Source of the DNA: Bacteroidota bacterium
GTDB taxonomy: Bacteria; Bacteroidota; Bacteroidia; Chitinophagales; JADIYW01
Direction of reading: 5' to 3'
Assembly: GCA_028288625.1 (NCBI GenBank)
Contig: JAQBNI010000132.1
Coordinates: 1-47,283, forward strand
DNA: 47,283 bases
The notes below the pieces were generated by a model. It made no database searches, had not been told where the DNA came from, and saw only the letters and a program-made list of their open reading frames with translations. Within the stretch, counting starts at the first letter, position 1; each line of letters begins with the position of its first letter. The translations under genes were made by a program, and so were the position numbers. Below, piece by piece: positions 36,390 through 44,337 of this stretch.

Positions 36390-37601
36390 TTATTTCCGCA
36401 AAATTTCCGCCATGTAAAATCCATCGCAGCCGTGCAGATGTGGATGGATCCGCAATTCTTTTTTCAAAATATATTCAGAATTTTTTCTCAGGAAATTTTT
36501 TATCTGATCTTCTCCTTCTGAGGGCAGAATACTGCACGTTGCATAAATTATTTTCCCCGAAGTACGAATAATGCTTTTGTTTTCCTGCAACAGCGAAGAT
36601 TGAATTCCAATGTATTGCTCTATATCCTCATTTTTTAATTTCCACTTTGTATCCGGATGGCGTTTTATAGTTCCCAAGCCTGAACATGGTGCATCGATCA
36701 GCAATACGTCAATATCTTTCAACGTTTTCACTTCATCATAATTAATTACTTTGATATTCCCGCATCCTGCTTGTTGTGTACGCTTCTCCAGGTTTTCAAG
36801 ACGCGCCTGATTTTTGTCGGTAGCATAAATTTTCCCGGTATTATTTAGTAATGCAGATAATTGCAATGTTTTTCCTCCTGCACCTGCGCAGAGATCAAGA
36901 ACTGTTTGTCCGGTTTTAACCTCGCAGAATTGTCCGATCGCTTGTGATCCCAGGTCCTGGAATTCTAATAACCCACTTTTATATAATCCGGAATTTCGTA
37001 AATTATTTTTCGATAAAATTTCAATACAGGTTTTTATTGCTCTTTCGGGATTCATGGATGAGAATGGAATAACTGCATCGATCCCTTCTTTCTTTATTAA
37101 GGTCAATAATTTTTCGGCAGTGGTCTTCAGCGTATTGGCGCGGATAAAAATCCTTGCTGGAATATTTAAAGATGAAGCGATCTCATTCCATGCTTCGTCC
37201 AGTTCGTTATAACATCTTTGATCCAGCCATTCCGGAAAGCTTATCCTTGAATCGTTCAGCGGTAAGTCCAGTTGATCATTGTCGTTTAAGGTATCAATAT
37301 CTATTTCAAAAATTTCAGGATTTAAAAGATCATATTGACGTCTTAGCAAGCTGACAAAAATAAAAGCCTGCCAATTTGCATCAGGAATTTGCAAACCTTT
37401 AATAATGATCTCATAATTTCTTTTCCATCTTACAATATCATAGATCGTTTCAGCAATAAAGCTTCTATCCTTCGATCCGAATTGTTTATTTGTTCGAAGA
37501 ATTTTTTGTACTTCCTTATCTGCATAGCTGTCTGCAAAAATATTTTCCAGTCCTTTTTGAACAGTTTGTAACAATGGTTTATGAAGTTTGATTGGTTTCA
37601 T
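36390..37601 (-). CDS. RsmB-like rRNA cytosine-C5 methyltransferase
   Basis: An S-adenosylmethionine-dependent RNA m5C methyltransferase of the RsmB/NOP family; RsmB methylates C967 of 16S rRNA in E. coli. The 403-residue protein has a NusB-like N-terminal helical domain with KQFGSKDRSFIAETIYDIVR. The SAM-binding motif is LDLCAGAGGKTLQLSALL. The two catalytic cysteines of the family are in LIDAPCSGLGTIKRHPD and YATCSILPSEGEDQ. The last strands end HGCDGFYMAEI, standard for the group. The stop is only 3 bases from that of the convergent cargo gene. The exact target base is inferred from family only. Confidence 0.9.
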   Translation of the reverse strand: MKPIKLHKPLLQTVQKGLENIFADSYADKEVQKILRTNKQFGSKDRSFIAETIYDIVRWKRNYEIIIKGLQIPDANWQAFIFVSLLRRQYDLLNPEIFEIDIDTLNDNDQLDLPLNDSRISFPEWLDQRCYNELDEAWNEIASSLNIPARIFIRANTLKTTAEKLLTLIKKEGIDAVIPFSSMNPERAIKTCIEILSKNNLRNSGLYKSGLLEFQDLGSQAIGQFCEVKTGQTVLDLCAGAGGKTLQLSALLNNTGKIYATDKNQARLENLEKRTQQAGCGNIKVINYDEVKTLKDIDVLLIDAPCSGLGTIKRHPDTKWKLKNEDIEQYIGIQSSLLQENKSIIRTSGKIIYATCSILPSEGEDQIKNFLRKNSEYILKKELRIHPHLHGCDGFYMAEILRK

Positions 37602-37634
37602 GAGAAAGTATAAAGATTGATATGATAGTTGAAA

Positions 37635-37714
37635 TGACCACAGTCCACAGACAACAGACCACAGTAATTTTTTTCAGAAATAAACGGTGGACCGTTGACT
37701 GTGGACAGTGGACT
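37635..37714. repeat. Long imperfect inverted repeat between the rRNA methyltransferase gene and proB
   Basis: Arms of 31 bases at 37635-37665 and 37684-37714 pair at about 24 positions around an 18-base T/A-rich loop. Both arms are built from repeats of the words CCACAG / GTGGAC. It lies in the divergent region between the methyltransferase gene (starting at 37601) and proB (starting at 37802). No T run follows the right arm, so a transposon-derived or REP-like element fits better than a terminator. Confidence 0.65.
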
Positions 37715-37801
37715 ATTTTCGCCAATCATCAAGTTAATTTAAAATACAAAATTCAACAGACTCCAAAATTAGTATTACTTTGGATAAACTTAAATTAATT
37801 C

Positions 37802-38836
37802 ATGCAAAAACCGATTTTGGTTTTCAAGATAGGTACTTCCTCTATTACAGATGAGAAAGGGAACCTTGATGAAACAGTGGTCAAAAGCGTTGCTAAGCAG
37901 CTGGCAGCCTTGCACCGCGATTTTCATATCGTGCTTGTTTCTTCAGGTGCGGTCGGTACAGGAAAAAAATATATAAAGGATTATTCCGGAAAAATTGAAG
38001 AAAGAAAGGCGGCTGCCGCGATCGGCAATCCCATTCTCATTCATAAATATTCTGAAGTATTCAAAAAATATAAAATAGCTATTGCGCAGAGTTTGTGCGA
38101 ACGGGGACATTTTTCTGACCGCGAAAAATTTCTGCAGCTGCGCGCTACGTACAGGGAATTATGGAGCAATGGTGTTATCCCGATAGCAAATGAGAATGAT
38201 GTCGTGTCTTCAAGGGAATTAAAATTTTCTGATAATGACGAACTCGCTACATTGTTAGCGGTTGGTTTCGGAGCGCAGTATTTGCTCATCGGCACATCCG
38301 TAAAAGGAGTGATGGATAAGGATGGAAAATTGTTGAAGAAGATTGAAAAATTTGATGATAAGGTTTTAGCATTAGCCACGAAGGAAACCAGCGCGTTTGG
38401 CTTGGGAGGAATGATCACAAAACTCACATTTGCGCATCTGGCAACCAGCATGGGAATTAAAGTAGTGATATTTTCCGCCAAAGAAAAAAACGGTTTGATC
38501 AATGCGGTACATGAGAAAACGGGTACGGTTTGTACTCCGAAAAATGTAACAAAATCCGCAAGACAAAAATGGCTGGTGAGTGGCAGTCTTGTCATTGGAA
38601 GTATAGTAGTTGACGATGGAGCACATAAAGCATTGCTGAAAAGAAAAAGCTTGCTGGCGGTTGGAATTAAAAGTATCGGCAGTATGTTTGAAAAAGGAGA
38701 AGCGTTTGAGATACAGGATGAAAACGGAAATGCATTTGCCGTTGCACGTTCAAAAATTTCATCGTCAGAGCTGCAAAAGAAATTGAAAGAAAAAAACCTG
38801 GTACTCGCGCACGCCGATGATATTGTGTTGATATAA
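37802..38836 (+). CDS. proB: Glutamate 5-kinase
   Basis: First enzyme of proline synthesis: phosphorylates the gamma-carboxyl of glutamate. The 344-residue protein has the amino-acid kinase core (VFKIGTSSITDE, VLVSSGAVGTGKKYI, NENDVVSSRELKFSDNDELA, GLGGMITKLTFA) and a C-terminal PUA domain at about 260-344 (GSIVVDDGAHKALLKRKSLL, VGIKSIGSMFEKGEAF). Proline feedback acts on the kinase core in known ProB enzymes. proA begins 10 bases after the stop, so the two form an operon. Confidence 0.95.
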   Translation: MQKPILVFKIGTSSITDEKGNLDETVVKSVAKQLAALHRDFHIVLVSSGAVGTGKKYIKDYSGKIEERKAAAAIGNPILIHKYSEVFKKYKIAIAQSLCERGHFSDREKFLQLRATYRELWSNGVIPIANENDVVSSRELKFSDNDELATLLAVGFGAQYLLIGTSVKGVMDKDGKLLKKIEKFDDKVLALATKETSAFGLGGMITKLTFAHLATSMGIKVVIFSAKEKNGLINAVHEKTGTVCTPKNVTKSARQKWLVSGSLVIGSIVVDDGAHKALLKRKSLLAVGIKSIGSMFEKGEAFEIQDENGNAFAVARSKISSSELQKKLKEKNLVLAHADDIVLI

Positions 38837-38846
38837 AAATAAAAGT

Positions 38847-40094
38847 ATGGAGTCCATTCAATCGATATTAGCTGCAGTGCATAAGGCGTCCGTTTCTACA
38901 AGACAATTAAGTCTTGAGCAAAGGAAGAATGTGCTTATCCGCTTATCGGAACTGCTGATCGGGAATCAAAGTGATATCATCACGGAAAATCAAAAAGATC
39001 TGGATAAGATGAAAGACTCAGATCCGAAAAAAGATCGATTGATGTTGAATGAAGAAAGAATAAAGGATCTCGCTGCAAGCTTACATGATATTTTAAAATT
39101 AGAAGATTCGACAGGAAAAATATTGCGTGAAAATAAATCTGATAATGGTTTGCGCATACAGAAAATAACTGTTCCGATCGGCGTCGTTGGAGTCATTTAT
39201 GAATCACGTCCGAATGTAACTATTGACGTTGCTGCTCTATGCCTGTATGCAGGCAATGCAGTGGTGTTGCGCGGCGGAAGCGATGCCGAGTATTCAAATA
39301 AAATATTAGTTGCATTGATCCATCAGGCATTAAGTGAAAATAAGATCGATGAAAACACGGTACAGCTGTTGCCGACAGACCGGAAATTTGTGAAAGAATT
39401 ACTGGAAGCCGTAAAATATGTAGACATTATTATTCCACGCGGTTCACAGCAGCTGATAGATTTCGTTCGCAGCAATTCAAAAGTACCGACAATAGAAACC
39501 GGCGCGGGCGTTTGCCATACTTATGTGGAAAGCTCTGCTGATCTTGATGCCGCGGCAAAAATTGTGATCAATGCAAAAACCCAGCGCCCTTCCGTTTGTA
39601 ATGCACTGGATACAGTGATCGTCGATAAAAAAATTGAGAAAGAATTTCTACCGAAACTATTGAAAGGATTTAATGAATTTAATGTAGAGATTTTTGCAGA
39701 TCTCGATGCGTATAATATCCTGAAAGAAAATAATTATCCGAATTTGAAAAAAGCAACCGAAGAAAATTTCGGCATAGAATATTTAAGTCAAAAATGTTCG
39801 GTTAAAACGGTAGATAATATAGACGAAGCCTTAGAGCATATCCGCAAATATTCTTCAAAGCACAGCGAAGCAATTATTTCCAAAGATGAAAATAAATGCG
39901 AACGCTTTTTGTCGGAAGTGGATGCCGCTGCCGTTTACACCAATGCATCGACGCGTTTTACAGATGGCGGATGTTTCGGCTTAGGTGCGGAAATAGGCAT
40001 TTCAACACAAAAACTTCATGCACGCGGACCATTCGCTTTAGAAAAACTAACTACTGAGAAATGGATCATTCGCGGCAGCGGTCAGATTAGATAA
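38847..40094 (+). CDS. proA: Glutamate-5-semialdehyde dehydrogenase
   Basis: Reduces glutamyl-5-phosphate to glutamate-5-semialdehyde with NADPH, the second step of proline synthesis. The 415-residue aldehyde-dehydrogenase-fold protein shows VPIGVVGVIYESRPNVT, LYAGNAVVLRGGSDA, ETGAGVCHTYVE and the catalytic cysteine in AKTQRPSVCNALDTV. The C-terminal part has NASTRFTDGGCFGLGAEIGI and the usual ending LTTEKWIIRGSGQIR. It is co-transcribed with proB. Its stop is 3 bases from that of the convergent lipoprotein gene. Confidence 0.97.
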   Translation: MESIQSILAAVHKASVSTRQLSLEQRKNVLIRLSELLIGNQSDIITENQKDLDKMKDSDPKKDRLMLNEERIKDLAASLHDILKLEDSTGKILRENKSDNGLRIQKITVPIGVVGVIYESRPNVTIDVAALCLYAGNAVVLRGGSDAEYSNKILVALIHQALSENKIDENTVQLLPTDRKFVKELLEAVKYVDIIIPRGSQQLIDFVRSNSKVPTIETGAGVCHTYVESSADLDAAAKIVINAKTQRPSVCNALDTVIVDKKIEKEFLPKLLKGFNEFNVEIFADLDAYNILKENNYPNLKKATEENFGIEYLSQKCSVKTVDNIDEALEHIRKYSSKHSEAIISKDENKCERFLSEVDAAAVYTNASTRFTDGGCFGLGAEIGISTQKLHARGPFALEKLTTEKWIIRGSGQIR

Positions 40095-40097
40095 AAA

Positions 40098-40547
40098 TTA
40101 TTGCGCGGTAAACGTTTCTGCCCATGTACTTGCATAAGAATATCCTTTATTTACATAACGCTCTGTTTTTAAAGTAGACGCATCAATACTGATAATTTTA
40201 AAGGAATCAGCTTCATCCGGTGGAATAGATAAATTATCCTGGGTGATGATCCACTTGTTGTCAGGAGATAGATTCCAATAAGATTTATATATCGTACCAG
40301 CCGGATCTCCGCTACATCCGATTATATTTTCTTTTTTCTCTTCAAATACAAAACCACTGTTGGAATAAGTGTACAAGTTATTCATCCAGCACCATTCTGT
40401 TGAAGCAACCCCTTTGTCTGAGAGCGCTGTAGCTTTCCATGTTTTAGCCGTGAGCATGTCTTTGGTTGAAGGAGAAGACGTAGTGGATTTCTTGCATGCG
40501 TTTAATAATAGCAGTCCCGCGATAATAAAGAAGAACAATTTTTTCAT
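40098..40547 (-). CDS. Lipocalin-like lipoprotein
   Basis: A 149-residue predicted lipoprotein: signal LFFFIIAGLLLLNAC with lipidated Cys18 followed by KKST. The mature domain is a small beta-barrel candidate: LTAKTWKATALSDKG, LYTYSNSGFVFEEKKE, SYWNLSPDNKWIITQD, then FKIISIDASTLKTERY. The KTWK opening and the repeated antiparallel strand pattern match the lipocalin-like domain often found in Bacteroidota lipoproteins. Two or three cysteines are inside the domain. Function unknown. It is monocistronic and converges on proA. Confidence 0.72.
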   Translation of the reverse strand: MKKLFFFIIAGLLLLNACKKSTTSSPSTKDMLTAKTWKATALSDKGVASTEWCWMNNLYTYSNSGFVFEEKKENIIGCSGDPAGTIYKSYWNLSPDNKWIITQDNLSIPPDEADSFKIISIDASTLKTERYVNKGYSYASTWAETFTAQ

Positions 40548-40613
40548 AGGTATGATATTAATTTTTTCGTAGAAATATAAATGTAATAATTTTTAACTGA
40601 TAAATGTAAATGA

Positions 40614-41651
40614 TCAGACAACTTCCTGGGGCATATAATTCGGCTGCAAAGAATCTTCATAATAAAATTGCTGCGCCCACATCCTGTATTGAGCAACAGG
40701 TCCGTCGCCTTTTGCAAGAATAGGCGGATCGATATAGATCTTGTTTTCCCAGATCCTGAAATCCATGCTTACATCGTGACAATAACCTTTATACGTACCT
40801 TTCAATGCAAGATGCGTCGCCATTTTTTTAGGCATCAACTTTAAAAAAGGAGAAATTTTTCCGGGGTTCTTCAGTTTTTTTATACTTACACCGATGCGCA
40901 GTTTTAATTTTCCTTTATCCGTTGGAGTCGGTAAAACAAAATGACGTGTTTGCATACCGAGCTCGGTAACATCCGTATCTACAAAAGAATATCCGAGACC
41001 ATGAACATGAACATTAAATTCTGTACGTATTGTTTTTTTTATTCCCACAAAATCAGCAACGCGCTTCATTGCATATTTTGCATACAGGTAATGATCATGC
41101 GGTTCCATGGTATGCAAAACTTCAACGCCTGTGTAACCATGAACAATACTGAAGTGTCCAACATCCACACTGTTCTCCGTTGTTTCCTGCGGATGTGAGT
41201 TGAAATTATATTCTGCAAATAAAACCTTTGTCCATTCTTCCCAGTTTTCCTGTGGCACAAACCACGTTGGCGCATTTCCTTTCTCATCAAACCATATCAG
41301 GATGAGTTCATTCTTTTCATCACAGAAGTACGTAGGTAATTTTAAAATAGAAGATGGTTTTGTTCCATATCCCGTTTCTGTGCAATTACCTTTTGCATCA
41401 TAACAAAAATGATGAAACGGGCATTTAATAGTTTCTCCTACTATCTTTCCTCCATATCCCAGGTGTCCGCCCATATGCGGACAATATGGTTCAGTGACAG
41501 CGAGATTTCCTGTTTCAGTCCGGAAGATCAAAACATCTTTTCCGGCAAATCTTTTTGTAATGATATCGCCATTCTTCACTTCGTTCGAATGAGCCAGAAC
41601 ATACCAGCCATTCGGAAAAGGTTTTAATGGGATTCGTTTGTAAGACGACAT
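40614..41651 (-). CDS. Rieske non-heme iron oxygenase
   Basis: A 345-residue Rieske-type oxygenase component. The [2Fe-2S] ligands are Cys57 and His59 (CPHMGGHL) and Cys77 and His80 (CPFHHF). The mononuclear-iron site is seen in ENSVDVGHFSIVHGY, with His166 and His171 and an upstream acidic residue. This architecture and the C-terminal domain resemble the 3-ketosteroid 9-alpha-hydroxylase / cholesterol 7-desaturase (Neverland/DAF-36) branch. Such enzymes need a separate reductase, and none is adjacent. It is monocistronic and diverges from the acyl-CoA dehydrogenase gene. Substrate, possibly a sterol-like or other hydrophobic molecule, is inferred only. Confidence 0.83.
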   Translation of the reverse strand: MSSYKRIPLKPFPNGWYVLAHSNEVKNGDIITKRFAGKDVLIFRTETGNLAVTEPYCPHMGGHLGYGGKIVGETIKCPFHHFCYDAKGNCTETGYGTKPSSILKLPTYFCDEKNELILIWFDEKGNAPTWFVPQENWEEWTKVLFAEYNFNSHPQETTENSVDVGHFSIVHGYTGVEVLHTMEPHDHYLYAKYAMKRVADFVGIKKTIRTEFNVHVHGLGYSFVDTDVTELGMQTRHFVLPTPTDKGKLKLRIGVSIKKLKNPGKISPFLKLMPKKMATHLALKGTYKGYCHDVSMDFRIWENKIYIDPPILAKGDGPVAQYRMWAQQFYYEDSLQPNYMPQEVV

Positions 41652-41778
41652 ATCAGCACGTTTTAAAATATGTTTGTAACAGATTTGGAATGTAAATTTA
41701 TGTTAAAAAATTGAAAATTGATCATAGTCAACAGAAAAATTTGATAACAAATTATTAACTGAACCGAAGCCCCGAAAA

Positions 41779-41810
41779 TTTGTAATTGCAATGCACGCAT
41801 TGTAATTTTA
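41779..41810 (+). promoter_or_regulatory. Acyl-CoA dehydrogenase promoter with palindrome in the spacer
   Basis: TTTG (41779-41782), a 20-base spacer, then TAATTTTA (41803-41810), one base off TAnnTTTG. Inside lies a 24-base imperfect palindrome (arms 41784-41794 and 41797-41807, one mismatch), which could be an operator for a repressor. Confidence 0.5.
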
Positions 41811-41871
41811 AAGTGATAAACCGGCGGGATAAATATTCACGCAAAAAAAATAACAACTAATAAAAATTGCA

Positions 41872-43671
41872 ATGAGCGAAACCTTAACCGAAGTAAAAAA
41901 CCTTTTGAAAGGAGGAGAATTTCTTGTAAAAGACACGAATTACCAGGATGCTTTTACGCCTGAAGATCTGAACGAAGAACAGTTGATGATCATTCAGTCT
42001 ACGGAATCCTTTATAGAAACAGAGATCTTACCGGTCTATGATAAAATTGAAAAGCAGGAGCCGGGCTTAACGGAATCCTTGCTGATGAAGGCAGGCGAAT
42101 TAGGCTTGCTTGGATTGGCGATCCCGGAAGAATACGGTGGTCTTGGAAAAGATTTTAATACGAATTCTTTGCTGATAGAATATATGGCAAAAGCGCGTTC
42201 ATTTTCTTTATCGCTTGGCGCGCATATCGGGATCGGCACATTACCGATCGTATATTTCGGAAACGAGCAGCAAAAATCTTATTACTTGCCAAAGCTGGCA
42301 ACAGGCGAATTAAAAGCATGTTACTGCCTGACAGAGCCGGGTTCAGGTTCTGATGCATTGGGTGCAAAAACAACAGCAATTTTAAATCCTGAAGGAACAC
42401 ATTATATCGTTAACGGTCAGAAGATGTGGATCACGAATTCAGGGTTTTCTGATGTGTTTATTGTATTCTGCCAGATCGATGGAAATAAATTTTCTGCATT
42501 GATCATGGAAAAAGAAATGGAAGGATTGACCTTAGGTGCGGAAGAAAAAAAGATGGGTATAAAAGGTTCTTCTACTCGCCAGGTGTTTTTAGAAAATGTA
42601 AAAGTGCCGAAAGAAAATTTATTGGGAGAAATAGGCAAAGGACATTTGATCGCATTTAATATTTTAAATATCGGTCGTTATAAATTAGCGGCAGGTGTGT
42701 TGGGTGGTTCGAAAATGGCATTGGAGCAAGCGTCAAAATATGCAATGGAACGTGTGCAGTTTAAAGTTCCAATCGGTACGTTCGGTGCTATTCAATATAA
42801 AATTGCAGAGATGGCAACGCGCATTTATGTTTTGCAAAGTGCTTGTTACCGCGCTTCCGATATGATCGATAATAAAGAAAAAGAATTAGTGGCAAATGGA
42901 ATGCCGTTCCAGGAAGCGATCATGAAGGCTGCTGATGAATATGCTATTGAATGTTCTGTGCTGAAATTTTTCGGATCTGAAATTTTAGATTATTGTGTGG
43001 ATGAAAATGTACAGATACATGGCGGGATGGGCTATTCGGAAGAACTCGGTGCCGCCGGTGCTTACCGCGATGCAAGGATCAACAGGATCTTTGAAGGTAC
43101 AAATGAGATCAACAGACTGCTTACTGTCGACATGCTGCTAAAGCGTGCAATGGGCGGAAAAATTGATATGATGGGTCCTGCAAAAGAAATTCAGAAAGAA
43201 TTGATGAGCGTTCCGGATTTCGGAAGTGATGATAATGAATCGCCGCTCGCAGCAGAAGTGAAGACTGTAAAAAATGCGAAGAAAGCAATACTAATGGTAG
43301 CAGGTGCAGCAGCGCAGAAACTAGCCGCTCAATTAAAAACAGAGCAGGAGATCCTGATGAACATTGCGGATATGATCGCTGAAGTTTATGCGATGGAATC
43401 GGCAGTTTTAAGAACGCAAAAACTGATCAGCATTCGCGGCGAAGCAGCTTGCGAAACACAAACTGATATGACGAAGGTATATATTTCTGATGCGATAGAA
43501 AGATTGAATCTGCACGGCAAACATGCTTTACAATCTTTTGCGGAAGGAGATGAATTACGTATCATGCTGATGGGCTTAAAGCGTTACACGAAGTACGAAA
43601 CCGTGAACACAAAAGAGCTCAGGAGAAAGATCGCGGCAAAAATTCTGGACGCGGGCAAATATATTTTCTGA
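41872..43671 (+). CDS. Acyl-CoA dehydrogenase with C-terminal extension (VLCAD-like)
   Basis: A 599-residue flavoprotein that oxidises acyl-CoA to enoyl-CoA in fatty-acid breakdown. The first about 430 residues are the ACAD core: CYCLTEPGSGSDALGAKTT, WITNSGFSDVFIVF, MGIKGSSTRQVFLENVKVP, YAMERVQFKVPIGTFGAIQ and YRDARINRIFEGTNEINR, where the glutamate of IFEGTNE corresponds to the catalytic base of VLCAD/ACAD9. The extra about 170 residues form a helical C-terminal domain as in VLCAD/ACAD9, which suggests long-chain acyl-CoA and a dimer. The gene has its own promoter with a palindrome and a terminator at 43692-43723; no electron-transfer-flavoprotein genes are near. Confidence 0.93.
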   Translation: MSETLTEVKNLLKGGEFLVKDTNYQDAFTPEDLNEEQLMIIQSTESFIETEILPVYDKIEKQEPGLTESLLMKAGELGLLGLAIPEEYGGLGKDFNTNSLLIEYMAKARSFSLSLGAHIGIGTLPIVYFGNEQQKSYYLPKLATGELKACYCLTEPGSGSDALGAKTTAILNPEGTHYIVNGQKMWITNSGFSDVFIVFCQIDGNKFSALIMEKEMEGLTLGAEEKKMGIKGSSTRQVFLENVKVPKENLLGEIGKGHLIAFNILNIGRYKLAAGVLGGSKMALEQASKYAMERVQFKVPIGTFGAIQYKIAEMATRIYVLQSACYRASDMIDNKEKELVANGMPFQEAIMKAADEYAIECSVLKFFGSEILDYCVDENVQIHGGMGYSEELGAAGAYRDARINRIFEGTNEINRLLTVDMLLKRAMGGKIDMMGPAKEIQKELMSVPDFGSDDNESPLAAEVKTVKNAKKAILMVAGAAAQKLAAQLKTEQEILMNIADMIAEVYAMESAVLRTQKLISIRGEAACETQTDMTKVYISDAIERLNLHGKHALQSFAEGDELRIMLMGLKRYTKYETVNTKELRRKIAAKILDAGKYIF

Positions 43672-43691
43672 TCATAAATTTTTAGTTGTTT

Positions 43692-43723
43692 AAATGCCGT
43701 GCTTTCAGTACGGCATTTTTTTT
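43692..43723 (+). terminator. Intrinsic terminator of the acyl-CoA dehydrogenase gene
   Basis: Perfect stem AAATGCCGT / ACGGCATTT with a 9-base loop followed by a run of eight T, 21 bases after the stop codon. Confidence 0.85.
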
Positions 43724-43785
43724 TATTTTTTTATGGAATCCGGGTAGTTTTTGTCTCTCAATAGCTGTAAAGATTATATACGGCA

Positions 43786-43998
43786 ATGGATGCATACAAA
43801 AAATTACAAGAAAAGGTCTCAGGATTAAAAAAAAATCTATACAATGAAGAAAGAAGGATTGCGGAATATAATTTGTTATTATCTATGCAACAGACAAAAG
43901 ATATGGAATATTATTTAAAAGGTTTATTGAAAAGTGCAGTGGAACGATATAGATTATTACGAATTGAAATAGAAAATTTAGAATGGTTGTTGAAATAA
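43786..43998 (+). CDS. Small helical protein of unknown function
   Basis: A 70-residue charged protein from ATG 43786. It is nearly all helix-forming, with heptad-like spacing (KKLQEKVSGLKKNLYNEER, YLLRIEIENLEWLL), so a short coiled coil is likely. I recognise no family. It precedes another tiny gene (44016-44255) and dnaX on the same strand, with a 17-base gap to the next gene. It could be a real small protein of a conserved pair, or a chance frame; codon use looks like neighbouring genes. Confidence 0.55.
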   Translation: MDAYKKLQEKVSGLKKNLYNEERRIAEYNLLLSMQQTKDMEYYLKGLLKSAVERYRLLRIEIENLEWLLK

Positions 43999-44015
43999 AA
44001 TCGTAAATTTAATTG

Positions 44016-44255
44016 ATGAATCCCGAATCTAAGAAATTGATAGATAGTTATATTAAAGCGCTCTTGGACGGAGATGCGGTTTTGTTAAGTAATATAGGGG
44101 ATTTAAGATCCAAACTTTCTGAAGAAGACAAACCATATTTTCGCAAACAATACCTCGCTAATTCAGAAAAAATTGAAAAAAAAAGAACGACCAGGGAAAC
44201 TAAGCTTCAGCAAACCCATAATAAGTTAATAGAAGAATTACTTATCCGTCATTAG
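44016..44255 (+). CDS. Small hypothetical protein
   Basis: A 79-residue protein from ATG 44016 (a TTG directly before it gives an extra Met). It has two short helical stretches, one around DSYIKALLDGDAVLLSNIGD and one with many Lys/Arg/Glu residues (EKIEKKRTTRETKLQQTHNK). I recognise no family. It is 17 bases after the 70-residue gene and 82 bases before dnaX, which has its own -7 element. Same caution as for the preceding gene. Confidence 0.55.
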   Translation: MNPESKKLIDSYIKALLDGDAVLLSNIGDLRSKLSEEDKPYFRKQYLANSEKIEKKRTTRETKLQQTHNKLIEELLIRH

Positions 44256-44324
44256 AATGATGATCCGCTTTAATTTTGTTTAAAACTTACCCCCGGTACA
44301 TTTTTTAATCCTTTCGTGTTTTCT

Positions 44325-44332
44325 TATTTTTG
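44325..44332 (+). promoter_or_regulatory. dnaX promoter, -7 element
   Basis: TATTTTTG is an exact TAnnTTTG match 5 bases before the dnaX ATG, predicting a near-leaderless transcript. No clear TTTG lies at the -33 distance. Confidence 0.45.
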
Positions 44333-44337
44333 TACAA

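Noticed and set aside
38041-38595. 184-codon open frame antisense to proB
   Set aside because: Lies fully inside proB, which has complete family motifs; no promoter or protein-like domain is visible in the antisense frame.
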